Shown here: positions 47,805 through 59,414 of the stretch, one piece after another | Position numbering within the stretch: position 1 is the first letter of the stretch | Layout: every line of letters starts with the position of its first letter | Origin: Xanthomonas hortorum pv. pelargonii | GTDB taxonomy: Bacteria; Pseudomonadota; Gammaproteobacteria; Xanthomonadales; Xanthomonadaceae | NCBI RefSeq assembly: GCF_024499015.1 | Contig: NZ_CP098604.1 | Span: 1,736,001-1,800,000 of the forward strand | Length of the DNA stretch: 64,000 nt | Direction: 5' to 3' | Notes under the pieces: model-generated | Seen by the model: the letters and a program-made list of their open reading frames with translations, nothing else | Told to the model about the DNA's origin: nothing | Database searches by the model: none | Made by a program: the position numbers and the translations under genes

Positions 47805-48437
47805 TCACCGCGCCAGTTGCCGCTTCAACCATGCATTGCGCGTTGCAGGCGCCTCGGCCAGCAAGGCATCGCGCAGGGCATCGCGCTCCTGCGGCGGGGT
47901 GCGTTGTGCCAGCAATGCCAACTGCTCCAGTTGCCCGGCATCCAGGCTGCGCAACACGCTCAAGAGCGCGTCGCGCTGTGCCGGCGGTACGTAGCCGATC
48001 AACGGCTGCAACGGGGAATAGAACGCGCCCAGCTGCGAGCCCAGGCGCCAGCCATCGCGATGCAGGCGATCCATCACGGTGAACTGCGTGCGCAGTGCGC
48101 GCTGCTGGTCTTCGGGCAAGGCACGCAGACGCTCGCGTGCCTGCCGCAGCACCACCCGATCGGTGGCGGTAAGCCCTTTCCACGCGGCATAGCGGGCGCG
48201 CAGCTCGGCCTGCTGTGCAGGCGTCAAGGCGTCCCAGCGCGCGCGTTGCTGTGCGGCGCTCGGGGTCGCGGAAGTTGGAGCTGCGGGCGTTGAAGTCGCG
48301 GAAGTCGAGACTGCAGGCGTCGCGGCGCTGGACGGTGCGGCAACGCTGCCTTCTTCCAACGGCGTCGGTAAGGCTTGCGCACCGGCCAAGTCGATAGCGG
48401 CGCACAACAGCAACCCGTACCACTTAATTGTCGTCAT
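47805..48437 (-). CDS. DUF3106-domain exported protein
   Basis: 210 residues from MTTIKWYGLLLCAAIDLAGA (signal peptide). An Ala/Ser/Thr/Pro spacer is followed by the DUF3106 region (RARWDALTPAQQAELRARYA, WKGLTATDRVVLRQARERLR). The C-terminal part is helical (RDALRDALLAEAPATRNAWL). Its start lies 14 bases inside the preceding gene (48424), so the two are translationally coupled. Function unknown; probably periplasmic. Confidence 0.82.
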   Translation of the reverse strand: MTTIKWYGLLLCAAIDLAGAQALPTPLEEGSVAAPSSAATPAVSTSATSTPAAPTSATPSAAQQRARWDALTPAQQAELRARYAAWKGLTATDRVVLRQARERLRALPEDQQRALRTQFTVMDRLHRDGWRLGSQLGAFYSPLQPLIGYVPPAQRDALLSVLRSLDAGQLEQLALLAQRTPPQERDALRDALLAEAPATRNAWLKRQLAR

Positions 48438-49461
48438 CGACGGTCTCCATCGGGGCGGCAGGCTGATCGGCGGCGGTGGCATGCGCAGCGGATTCGTCGG
48501 CCGGCACCGGATGGCCGGCCGCATACCATGCGTAGAAGTCCGCCGAGCGCGCCAGTTCCAGATCCGGGTCGGCCAGCATCGCCTGGTCGCGCGGGTCCAT
48601 GGCGGGGGCTGCCGCTGCGTCCGGCAGGTCGGCGGCGGGAAGTTCTTCCACCAGCACCGGCGCGGCGTCGGTGACATGCAACACACCGGCCGGCGCCTGC
48701 GAGACCGGCTCGGGTCGCAGTGCGGGCCGGCGATGGGTCCACCACCAGCCCAGCACCGCGAGCAACAGTGCCAACGCCAGCACGGCCAGCACGATGCCGG
48801 CGTGGCGGCGCGAGATCCGCGGCCAATGCCACTGACGGGCGCGGCGCGCACGTGGCGCCGCCGGACGACGCGGCTCGGCAGCGGCGACCACGGGCGCTAC
48901 CGCCGCCGGCTGCAGCGGCATGCCGGCCAGGGCCGAATCGCGGAGTTGCCCCAGTCGACTCACCTGGGCCGGGGTGAGTTCGCGCAACTCCTGCTGCGCC
49001 GCCTCGGCCAGCACCCGCCAGGCCTGCGCGTCCGGATTGCCGGCCGCATCGCGCGGGCAGGCGCGAGCCAGCGACTGCCGGTACGCCGCCACGTCGATGC
49101 CCTGTACCTCGCTGGCGGGCTCTTCTTCCAGCCCGGCCACGATACGCAGCAGCAGCGCCAGCCGGTCGGCGGTCTGCATCCGCCCCAGCGCGGTGAACGG
49201 GGGCAGCCAAGTGCCCGGCATGGGCTCGCGCCGCAACGGCGGGGCAGCTGCCAACAGGCTCCAGAAGCGCATCGGCCAGCCGGCCATCGGGCGTCCTGCC
49301 GCCTGGCTGCTGAAGGCACGTAGCGCCGCAGCCAGGGCCCGCTCGGCCGCCGCAACATCGCCGCATTGCAGTTGCGCGAGCACCAGACCCCGGCGTTCGA
49401 CACCGCGCAGGAAGGCTGACAGCGCGGCAGGGGTGACAGGGGCGTCGGGGACTACGGTCAT
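48424..49461 (-). CDS. Single-pass membrane protein of unknown function, partner of the DUF3106 gene
   Basis: 345 residues from MTVVPDAPVTPAALSAFLRG; in-frame codons upstream to 49620 lack conservation signs. The N-terminal 215 residues are helical and soluble (VERRGLVLAQLQCGDVAAAE; LRELTPAQVSRLGQLRDSAL), followed by a basic stretch, one membrane helix (HAGIVLAVLALALLLAVLGW, about 240-260) and an acidic periplasmic tail. The topology resembles an anti-sigma or scaffold protein, but no such motif was found. It overlaps the DUF3106 gene. Confidence 0.7.
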   Translation of the reverse strand: MTVVPDAPVTPAALSAFLRGVERRGLVLAQLQCGDVAAAERALAAALRAFSSQAAGRPMAGWPMRFWSLLAAAPPLRREPMPGTWLPPFTALGRMQTADRLALLLRIVAGLEEEPASEVQGIDVAAYRQSLARACPRDAAGNPDAQAWRVLAEAAQQELRELTPAQVSRLGQLRDSALAGMPLQPAAVAPVVAAAEPRRPAAPRARRARQWHWPRISRRHAGIVLAVLALALLLAVLGWWWTHRRPALRPEPVSQAPAGVLHVTDAAPVLVEELPAADLPDAAAAPAMDPRDQAMLADPDLELARSADFYAWYAAGHPVPADESAAHATAADQPAAPMETVDDDN

Positions 49462-49768
49462 GAGAACTCCAGCATCGGCCGGCATGATACCGACGCAACT
49501 GGCCCCCGCCGATGGCTTGACAGATCGAGACGGCCTTGCTCCGCCCTCGCCTTGGCCGCGACCGCCACCCGTGCGGGTTGTGCACAGCGGCAGACATACC
49601 GATACGCAGACGTCTGTCAACTGTTGATTTTTCTTTGTTGCAATCGTGTTTCACGCCTAAAGCATTGATATTGATAGACTTATCTGTGTTGGCTAAAAAA
49701 TGTCCAAGAGGTTGCAGAGGCTAGTGAATCCGCCTTCAACGCGTGGAGCACGAGACTAATTCACAGGT
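49462..49768. other. Intergenic region with an AT-rich segment upstream of priA
   Basis: No gene supported. From about 49,615 to 49,700 the DNA is unusually AT-rich for this genome (for example GTTGATTTTTCTTTGTTGC). It leads into the DnaA-box pair at 49,769. It may contain promoters for the divergent genes on each side. Confidence 0.5.
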
Positions 49769-49791
49769 TTATCCACAGGCAGTGTGGATAA
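49769..49791. promoter_or_regulatory. Inverted pair of perfect DnaA boxes
   Basis: TTATCCACA (49769-49777) and TGTGGATAA (49783-49791) are both exact matches to the strong DnaA box, facing each other across GGCAG. They lie 140 bp before the priA start, next to AT-rich DNA. No dnaA, dnaN or gyrB is nearby, so this is not the standard oriC neighbourhood. Regulation or DnaA titration is an inference. Confidence 0.85.
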
Positions 49792-49931
49792 ACCGGTTTC
49801 CTTAACCCTCACATAGGTTTACGTCGTATTTATCACTTGTGTCACAGAAACGCGCCCTAAGACGAGGTGCCGATTTGGGGCGATCTGATACCCGACTGCC
49901 GGCCTCTGGACAGGGTCGGTAGACTGACCGG

Positions 49932-52154
<2,223 letters not shown>

Positions 52155-52967
52155 GGCCTGTTAACACTAATGGCCCGAGCGATTAAACTATTGGGCATGG
52201 AGATCACGCCAGCACAATTTTCTCTGATCGAACACTGCCTGCCGGCGCAGCGCAGCAATGTCAGCATGACCAACCTGCAAGTGGTCAACGCCATCCTTTA
52301 CGTTGCCGAGCATGGCTGCAAATGGCGCGGCCTACCCAAGCGCTTTGGCAACTGGCATACGGTCTACACACGCATGAACCGTTGGGCCAAGGCGGGTGTG
52401 CTGGACCGGATGTTCGCCCAATTGCAGAAGTCCCAGATCGTGCGCATCAAGATCGAAGCAGTCTCGCTGGACTCCACCAGCGTCAAGGTCCATCCCGATG
52501 GCACGGGTGCATTAAAAAAAACGGCCCGCAGGCCGTCGGCAAGTCTCGCGGTGGATGGAACACCAAGATTCATATGGTTGCCGCAGATGCTCGAACAGCC
52601 ATCACCTTTGGATTGACGCCTGGCAACGTGCATGACGCACCTGCAGGCCGCGCGTTGCTTGAACACCTGGGGCCAGTGGAGCGGCCGATTCATTTGTTGA
52701 TGGACCGTGCTTACGAAGGCAACGAAACCCGCCAGTTGGCGCTCGATCTTGGCTTCGTGCCGGTGGTCCCGCCGAAATCCAATCGGGTCGAGCCTTGGGA
52801 ATACAACCGGGAGATGTACAAGCGGCGTAACGAAGTGGAGAGACTGTTCCGTCGCTTGAAAGGCTACCGCCGGATTTTCTCGCGCTTCGAGAAGCTGGAT
52901 GTCATGTTCCTTGGATTCCTCAGCTTCGTCCTAGTCGTTGATGGGCTTCGGATGTGTTAACAGGCCC
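52155..52967 (+). mobile_element. IS5-family element (IS427-like), 813 bp, copy 2
   Basis: Starts GGCCTGTTAACAC right after the priA stop and ends GTGTTAACAGGCCC at 52967, with direct repeats TAG at 52152-52154 and 52968-52970. It is inverted relative to, and nearly identical with, the copy at 10960-11772; one base differs in the transposase. It shows recent movement between plasmid-like and core DNA. Confidence 0.95.
52170..52960 (+). CDS. IS5-family transposase, two frames joined by -1 frameshifting (copy 2)
   Basis: Frame 1 begins MARAIKLLGMEITPAQFSLI at 52170 and would stop at 52616. At the run of eight A (52514-52521) a -1 slip leads into frame 2 (KNGPQAVGKSRGGWNTKIHM ... MDRAYEGNETRQLALDLGFV ... 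EVERLFRRLKGYRRIFSRFE) ending at 52960. The catalytic DDE residues are distributed over both frames, so frameshifting is required for activity. Both frames look intact. Confidence 0.92.
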
Positions 52968-53055
52968 TAGTGCAGGGCCTGTCGAACACGCGGCTGCAGC
53001 CAGACTCACGTTTTGCGCGCTGTGCCCAGGTCCTTGATCGCGCATGGCGTGATCT

Positions 53056-53127
53056 TTTGTAGGAGCGCACCTGGGCGCGATGCGGCATTACCGGCACTGC
53101 CATCGCGCACGGGTGCGCTCCTACAAA
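53056..53127. repeat. REP-like palindrome, first of a pair
   Basis: TTTGTAGGAGCGCACCTGGG at one end pairs with CGGGTGCGCTCCTACAAA at the other; GCGCGATG and CATCGCGC continue the stem. The 72-bp unit carries the GTAG...CTAC ends of the GTAG-type REP repeats of Stenotrophomonas and Xanthomonas. Confidence 0.85.
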
Positions 53128-53164
53128 CAAACGCGAGCCAACAGGCCGCGCGTGTCCTCACGCT

Positions 53165-53236
53165 TTTGTAGGAGCGCGCTTGCGCGCGATGGGGCATTGC
53201 CGGGAATGCCCTCGCGCACAAGTGCGCTCCTACAAA
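53165..53236. repeat. REP-like palindrome, second of a pair
   Basis: TTTGTAGGAGCGCGCTTGCG and AAGTGCGCTCCTACAAA form the stem; the unit is also 72 bp and 37 bp from the first. Two REP units side by side form a BIME-like doublet between the IS and the leftward GST operon, where they may protect the 3' end of the mRNA or act as gyrase or IS targets. Confidence 0.85.
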
Positions 53237-53357
53237 CAACGCCAGACCAGCAGACCGCGCGATGTACGAGGCCCACTTCTTTGCAAGCAGCGTTTGATGT
53301 CGTCGACGCGTGTGGTGCCTGCAATGAATCACGCCGGCCTGAGCGGAGACCTGAAAC

Positions 53358-54020
53358 TCACGTCAGCGCCGTCATCACTCCACGCTGGTACGCGGGCCGC
53401 GCGCGCAAGCGCTGATACCACGCCTGCAGGTGCGGCAACTCGGGTCGGTCGATCGGCATTTCGAACCAGGCGTAGATAAAGCTGCCGAGCGGAATATCGC
53501 CCATCGCGAACTGTTCGCCGGACAGATACGGCTGTTGCGCCAATACCGCATCGGCGCGTGCAAGCAGTTCGCCTGAGCGCATCAAAGCAGCGGCGATGCG
53601 TGCGTGATCGCGCTCGGCCTCGGCGGTGCGCAGCACGCCCCAGAATAGATCGCGAAACACGCCGGCAAATGTCGAGGTGGTCCAGTCCATCCAGCGATCG
53701 CCCAGCGCGCGTTCGGCCGGCGATTGCGGATACAGGGCCGGCGCATAACGCGCGGCCAGATAACGCACGATCGCGTTGGACTCCCACAGCACCAACTCGC
53801 CATCCTGCAGCGTCGGCACCACGCCGTTCGGATTCAACGCGCGATACGCGGGCGTGTCGTTACCACCGAAGGCGCCGCCCACTTCGATCGATGTGTAGGG
53901 CACTGCGGCTTCTTCGGCGCACCACAACACCTTGCGCACATTGCTGGAATTGCGGCGCCCCCATAACGTGATCGTTGGTGTCTGCGTGGTGGGCTGCGTT
54001 GCAGCGGGTGCCATGGTCAT
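53358..54020 (-). CDS. Glutathione S-transferase
   Basis: 220 residues. N-terminal thioredoxin-fold domain: ITLWGRRNSSNVRKVLWCAE, with the probable catalytic Ser in NSSNV, the cis-Pro motif NGVVPTLQDGELVLWESNAI, and RYLAARYAPALYP. The helical C-terminal domain contains LARADAVLAQQPYLSGEQFA. A beta/theta-like bacterial GST is likely; the electrophilic substrate is unknown. Its ATG overlaps the stop of the NYN gene (ATGA), so it is co-translated as the last gene of a three-gene operon. Confidence 0.92.
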   Translation of the reverse strand: MTMAPAATQPTTQTPTITLWGRRNSSNVRKVLWCAEEAAVPYTSIEVGGAFGGNDTPAYRALNPNGVVPTLQDGELVLWESNAIVRYLAARYAPALYPQSPAERALGDRWMDWTTSTFAGVFRDLFWGVLRTAEAERDHARIAAALMRSGELLARADAVLAQQPYLSGEQFAMGDIPLGSFIYAWFEMPIDRPELPHLQAWYQRLRARPAYQRGVMTALT

Positions 54021-54847
54021 TTCCCTGCCGCCGGCTTGGACGTCGCGCGCGCCGCGGGCTTCGCAGCGGAGGCTTGCGCTGATCCAGCAGCAGCGGGCTG
54101 CGCAGCCTTCGCTCGCCCGCCCTTGGGTGCATCGCGTAGCCACAACGCTTGCTCGTCCTGCTTGATCTCGAACAAGCCGATCGCGCGCACCAGATCGCTG
54201 AGCTTGCGGTAGCCGTAGTTGCGCGGATCGAACGAGGCCTGGTTGGCCACCTGCTTGCCCACCGCACTCAGCAGCGCCCAGCCATCGTCTTCGCGGGCAC
54301 TGTCGATCGCGTTGCGCAGCATCTGCACCAGACGCGTATCGCTACGCAACGCCGTGGCGTCCTTGCGCCCGGCAGCGGTGTCGCCGGCTGCTGCCGCCTG
54401 CTCGCCCAGCGCTTCGACATAGGTGAACTTGGAGCAGGCATTGACGAACGGCGCCGGGGTTTTCTTCTCGCCGAAGCCGTACACCTTCATGCCATCGGTG
54501 AGCAGACGCATCACCAGCGGGGTGAAATCCGCATCGCTGGACACGATGGCAAACCCATCCAGATTGCGCGCGTACAACAGGTCCATCGCGTCAATCACCA
54601 TCGCCATGTCCGAGGCGTTTTTGCCCGAGCTATAGGCAAATTGCTGGATCGGCCGGATCGCATAATCGTGCAGCGCCGCTTCCCAGTTTTTCAGGTGCGG
54701 GCTCTTCCAGTTGCCGTAGGCGCGGCGCACATTGGCCACACCGTAGCGCGCCACTTCGGCCAGCACCACGTCGATCTTGCCGGCCGGCGCGTTGTCGGCA
54801 TCGATCAGCAAGGCGATGCGTTTGTCGGGGTTGTCGATCATGCTCAT
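54017..54847 (-). CDS. NYN-domain ribonuclease-like protein with LOTUS/OST-HTH domain
   Basis: 276 residues. The N-terminal NYN (PIN-like) domain shows acidic residues at RIALLIDADNAPAGKIDVVL, NASDMAMVIDAMDLLY and FAIVSSDADFTPLVMRLL. A LOTUS-like winged helix follows (LVQMLRNAIDSAREDDGWAL, ... FDPRNYGYRKLSDLVRAIGL), and the tail is Ala/Lys-rich. It is related to LabA/YaeI-type proteins. The family probably cleaves RNA; the target is unknown. It is coupled at both ends by four-base overlaps to the Coa1-like membrane protein and the GST. Confidence 0.85.
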   Translation of the reverse strand: MSMIDNPDKRIALLIDADNAPAGKIDVVLAEVARYGVANVRRAYGNWKSPHLKNWEAALHDYAIRPIQQFAYSSGKNASDMAMVIDAMDLLYARNLDGFAIVSSDADFTPLVMRLLTDGMKVYGFGEKKTPAPFVNACSKFTYVEALGEQAAAAGDTAAGRKDATALRSDTRLVQMLRNAIDSAREDDGWALLSAVGKQVANQASFDPRNYGYRKLSDLVRAIGLFEIKQDEQALWLRDAPKGGRAKAAQPAAAGSAQASAAKPAARATSKPAAGK

Positions 54848-55374
54848 TGCTCCCAGGAATCGGCAGAGTCGGTTTCGGTATTTTCAGCAGTTGCGCCCGG
54901 CAACGCGTATTCGCTGCCATCGCGCATGGTGAGCGTCCCGTTGGTCAGCGTCTCGCTTTCTGCCCCGGCGCTGACCCAGGTGGCATGCACCCGCCCCGCG
55001 CCACGATCGCCTTCCACATTGAAGACAAAATCATCGCCGCCCGGCGCAAGACCGGTGCGATACAGATCCACCCGCATCGTGTGGATCTGGCCGATCCGCT
55101 CCTGCACCACCGCATCGTCCTGCAGCGCGGTGCGCGCCTGATCGGCGAACAGCGACCAGCCGGTGACGATCAACCAGCCAAGCGCCCCGAGCACCAGCAT
55201 GACGAACAGCGTCGCGCAGCCGGCAAGGCCGATCAGGCCGATCGCGACCCCGCTGAGCCGTTTTCGGACGGGACGCACTGCAGGTGCGGACGGCGCTGCG
55301 GCAGACGAAGAGAAAGAGGATGGCGATAGCGGCGGAGGTGACACTTGCGGCAAGGGCGGTGGCAACGACGACAT
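54844..55374 (-). CDS. Coa1-like single-pass membrane protein
   Basis: 176 residues. A Pro/Ser-rich cytoplasmic N-terminus is followed by one long hydrophobic segment (LSGVAIGLIGLAGCATLFVM plus LVLGALGWLIVTGWSLF, about 40-76). The C-terminal part (ALQDDAVVQERIGQIHTMRV; FVFNVEGDRGAGRVHATWVS) resembles the cytochrome oxidase assembly factor Coa1/Tim21-like domain. That assignment is tentative. It is the first gene of the operon with NYN and GST and is divergent from ndh. Confidence 0.6.
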   Translation of the reverse strand: MSSLPPPLPQVSPPPLSPSSFSSSAAAPSAPAVRPVRKRLSGVAIGLIGLAGCATLFVMLVLGALGWLIVTGWSLFADQARTALQDDAVVQERIGQIHTMRVDLYRTGLAPGGDDFVFNVEGDRGAGRVHATWVSAGAESETLTNGTLTMRDGSEYALPGATAENTETDSADSWEQ

Positions 55375-55492
55375 GCGGTGACCGGATCGACTGGATGCGA
55401 CATGATGCCGCAGGCGGGCCGAATTCAGGCGTCATGTTCATTGCAGATACGGCATGCTGATGAGCCCGCGTCGCATTCCATCGGACCTGACG

Positions 55493-56785
55493 ATGACTTC
55501 TTCTCCCTCCCAAGCTCCACTGCATCTGGTCGTGGTCGGTGGCGGTTTTGCCGGCTTATGGGCAACTCGCGCGCTCGACGATCCCGGCATCCGCATCACC
55601 CTGATCGACCGCCAGAATCATCACCTGTTCCAGCCGCTGCTGTATCAGGTTGCCACCGCCGGCCTGTCGGCACCGGATATCGCCGCGCCGCTGCGCCACA
55701 TCCTGCGCGAGCAGCGCAATGTCGAAGTGCTGCTTGGCGATGTGGCCGAAATTGCTCCAACCCGTCGCGAAGTGGTGCTCGCCGATGGCAACACGCTCGG
55801 CTACGACATGCTGCTGCTGGCCACCGGCGCCACCCATGCCTACTTCGGCAACGATCACTGGGCCGAGCATGCGCCCGGCCTGAAAACGCTCTACGACGCG
55901 CTGGTGCTGCGGCGCAAATTGCTGCTGGCCTTCGAGCGCGCCGAAGCCGAATCCGACCCCGCCGCACGCGCCGCCTGGCTCAGCTTTGCAGTGGTCGGCG
56001 GCGGTCCGACCGGCGTGGAACTGGCTGGCACGCTGGCCGAAATCGCCCGCCACACGCTCAAGGACGAGTTCCGCCACATCGATCCGCAACAGGCGCGCGT
56101 GCGTCTGGTCGAAGCCGGCCCGCGCGTGCTGCCCTCATTCCCGGAAGATCTCACCGACAAGGCGCGCAAGCAGCTGGAACGCCTGGGCGTGGAAGTGCAC
56201 ACCGGTACGCCGGTGACGCATATCGACGCGCTGGGCTATCAACTCGGCGACACCTTCGTGCCCGCGCGTACCGTCGTCTGGGCGGCCGGCGTGGCCGCCT
56301 CGCCGCTGGCGCGTACGCTGGGCGTGCCGCTGGATCGCGCCGGTCGCGTACTGGTGCAGCCGGACCTGAGCGTGCCCGGCCATCCGGAAATCTTCGTCGG
56401 CGGCGATCTGGCCTCGGTACAGCAGGACGGCCGCCCGGTGCCGGGCGTGGCGCCGGCGGCAAAGCAGATGGGCAAGCACATCGCCAAGGCGATCCGCGCG
56501 CGCCATCGCGGCCAGGCCACGCCGGCCTTCCGCTATCAGGACTACGGCAATCTGGCCACCATCGGCCGCATGGCCGCCATCGTGCATGTGGGCAAGCTCA
56601 AGCTCTCCGGCATTGTCGCCTGGTGGTTCTGGCTGGCCGCGCACGTGTACTTCCTGATCGGCTTCCGCAACCGCTTCGTGGTGCTGGTGAACTGGGCAAT
56701 GGCGTACTGGAGCTACCAGCGCGCCGCACGCATCATCTTCGGCGGCGCAACCGACGACCCGCTGCCCAACAGCAAAGACGGATGA
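55493..56785 (+). CDS. ndh: Type II NADH:quinone dehydrogenase
   Basis: 430 residues from MTSSPSQAPLHLVVVGGGFA. FAD-binding GGGFAGLWATRAL (about 15-27) and HLFQPLLYQVATAGLSAPDI (the quinone/NDH-2 signature) are followed by NAD-binding VVGGGPTGVELAGTLAEIAR and the second FAD motif GHPEIFVGGDLASV. The C-terminus has a membrane-associating helix (GIVAWWFWLAAHVYFLIGFR). It oxidises NADH without proton pumping. In-frame codons upstream (to 55454) are less likely to be used. Confidence 0.95.
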   Translation: MTSSPSQAPLHLVVVGGGFAGLWATRALDDPGIRITLIDRQNHHLFQPLLYQVATAGLSAPDIAAPLRHILREQRNVEVLLGDVAEIAPTRREVVLADGNTLGYDMLLLATGATHAYFGNDHWAEHAPGLKTLYDALVLRRKLLLAFERAEAESDPAARAAWLSFAVVGGGPTGVELAGTLAEIARHTLKDEFRHIDPQQARVRLVEAGPRVLPSFPEDLTDKARKQLERLGVEVHTGTPVTHIDALGYQLGDTFVPARTVVWAAGVAASPLARTLGVPLDRAGRVLVQPDLSVPGHPEIFVGGDLASVQQDGRPVPGVAPAAKQMGKHIAKAIRARHRGQATPAFRYQDYGNLATIGRMAAIVHVGKLKLSGIVAWWFWLAAHVYFLIGFRNRFVVLVNWAMAYWSYQRAARIIFGGATDDPLPNSKDG

Positions 56786-56837
56786 CAGTGCGACGGGCGG
56801 TGCGCGATGCTGTGCCGCCCGTTCCCACTGCGGCGCT

Positions 56838-57452
56838 GTGACCACTCTCCTGTTCCTGCTGGATCTGCTCGGCACCTTCGTGTTCGCTCTCAGCGGCGCG
56901 ACCGTGGCGGTGCGCAACCGTCTGGATCTGTTCGGCGTGTTGGTGCTGTCGTGCGCGGCCGCGGTCTCCGGCGGCATCGTGCGCGATGTACTGATTGGCG
57001 CCACCCCGCCGGCTGCGTTGGTGCATCCGCAGTATCTGCTCATCGCCTGCCTGGCCGGGATGGCCGGTTTCCGCTGGCATGCCGCGGTGGAACGGCTGCG
57101 CAACCCGGTGCAGCTGTTCGACGCAGCCGGGCTGGCCTTGTTTGCGGTCTATGGCACCAGCAAGGCGCTGGACTATCAGCTCAGCCCGCTCAGCGCGACC
57201 TTGCTGGGCATGCTCAGCGGCATCGGCGGCGGCATCGCGCGCGATCTGCTGGTAGCGCGCACGCCGGTAGTCCTGCAAGCCGAGCTGTATGCCGTCGCCG
57301 CACTCGCAGGCGGCGGACTGGTCGCCATTGGGCATGTGCTCGACGTGCCGCAAGCCTGGTCGCTGGCCACGGGTGCGGGCGTGTGTTTCGGGCTGCGCTT
57401 CATGGCCATCCGCTATGGCTGGCATCTACCGGTAGCGCGTCTGCCGGAATAG
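56838..57452 (+). CDS. UPF0126/TRIC-family membrane protein (YicG-like)
   Basis: 204 residues from a GTG at 56838. Seven hydrophobic segments in two repeated halves each begin with the family pattern (LDLLGTFVFALSGATVAVRN; LFDAAGLALFAVYGTSKALD) and carry SGGIVRDVLIG and GGGIARDLLVAR. This is the prokaryotic trimeric intracellular cation channel-type family. It starts 52 bases after ndh on the same strand and may share its transcript. Confidence 0.9.
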   Translation: MTTLLFLLDLLGTFVFALSGATVAVRNRLDLFGVLVLSCAAAVSGGIVRDVLIGATPPAALVHPQYLLIACLAGMAGFRWHAAVERLRNPVQLFDAAGLALFAVYGTSKALDYQLSPLSATLLGMLSGIGGGIARDLLVARTPVVLQAELYAVAALAGGGLVAIGHVLDVPQAWSLATGAGVCFGLRFMAIRYGWHLPVARLPE

Positions 57453-57542
57453 CTGTCGTCGGCTAAAGCGACAATGCCGGGCGCATCATCCGGACGGTTC
57501 GTCAGCTTCTTGATGGACATGAAAACTGCACACCTGCAACGC

Positions 57543-57570
57543 AAACGGCCCGGAAAACCAGGCCGTTTTT
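57543..57570. terminator. Bidirectional rho-independent terminator
   Basis: AAACGGCC (57543-57550) and GGCCGTTT (57561-57568) form the stem, followed on the plus strand by TTTTT. It lies between the convergent YicG-like gene and rpoH and can serve both; the reverse strand also ends in a short T-run (GGCCGTTTGC). Confidence 0.8.
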
Positions 57571-57597
57571 GCAACCTGACGCGCGTGATCTAACCGA

Positions 57598-58473
<876 letters not shown>

Positions 58474-58670
58474 AGGCACCATCTTAGCAGTCGAACTATT
58501 GGACTGCCGGGTACAGTAAGAGTTCCCAGCGTTCCATTTATAGGACGTTCGGGCTTTTGACCATACCGGCGTTCCAGCGGCCAACTTCACGAATCGATGG
58601 GTAAGTTATCACCGCCACGCTGCGAAGACCGTGACAAAACCAATGCGAAATGCGGTGCCGCCCGACCCGT

Positions 58671-59414
58671 TCAGCCGCGGGCGGGCGTGGTGTTAAGCGC
58701 GTTACGCGGTGGGAGCGACCAGTCGATCGGGCCGAGCCCGCGCCGCTGCAGATGGTCGTTGGTCTTGGAGAAATGCTGGCAGCCCAGAAAGCCGCGGTGT
58801 GCCGACAATGGCGAGGGATGCGGGGCCTTGAACACGCGATGGCGCGCCTGGTCGATGACCTTGCCCTTGGACTGCGCATAACTGCCCCACAGTAGGAACA
58901 CCAGGCCTTCGCGCTCGCGGTTGAGCGTTTCCACAACGTGATCGGTAAAGCCTTCCCAGCCCTTGTTCTGGTGCGCGCCGGCGCGGCCCTGCTCCACCGT
59001 CAGCACCGCATTGAGCAGCAGCACGCCCTGGCGCGCCCACGGCATCAGATAGCCGTGGTCCGGCCGCGCGATGCCCAGGTCGTCCTGAATCTCTTTGTAG
59101 ATGTTGAGCAGCGACGGCGGCACCGGCACGCCGGGCAGCACCGAAAAGCACAGCCCATGCGCCTGGCCTTCGCCGTGATACGGATCCTGGCCCAGGATCA
59201 CCACCTTGACCTGCTCGAACGGGGTAGCGTCGAAAGCGGCAAAGATCTGCGGGCCCGGAGGAAACACCCGCGCACCGGCCGCCTTGCGCTGACGCAGGAA
59301 GGCGGACAGCTCCCGCATCTCCGGGCGCAGCAACCAATCGCCCACGCGCGCCTTCCACGACGGTTCCAGCTGGATACGTGCCTCTACTTCGGCCACATCT
59401 AACATTTCAGTCAT
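58671..59414 (-). CDS. ung: Uracil-DNA glycosylase
   Basis: 247 residues. Family 1 UDG with the water-activating loop [18 protein letters not shown] (Asp77 catalytic) and the DNA-intercalation motif [14 protein letters not shown] (His199). [13 protein letters not shown] and [14 protein letters not shown] complete the family blocks. It excises uracil from DNA. Its ATG overlaps the stop of the upstream double-receiver gene (ATGA), an unusual coupling that places ung in the ftsE-ftsX operon. Confidence 0.97.
   Translation of the reverse strand: MTEMLDVAEVEARIQLEPSWKARVGDWLLRPEMRELSAFLRQRKAAGARVFPPGPQIFAAFDATPFEQVKVVILGQDPYHGEGQAHGLCFSVLPGVPVPPSLLNIYKEIQDDLGIARPDHGYLMPWARQGVLLLNAVLTVEQGRAGAHQNKGWEGFTDHVVETLNREREGLVFLLWGSYAQSKGKVIDQARHRVFKAPHPSPLSAHRGFLGCQHFSKTNDHLQRRGLGPIDWSLPPRNALNTTPARG

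Noticed and set aside
49769..49791. Chromosomal origin of replication
   Set aside because: Only two DnaA boxes were found and no dnaA, dnaN, gidA or rpmH is nearby; a regulatory or titration site fits better.
53056..53236. Small RNA gene pair
   Set aside because: The palindromes match the REP pattern with GTAG ends; no promoter or terminator was evident.
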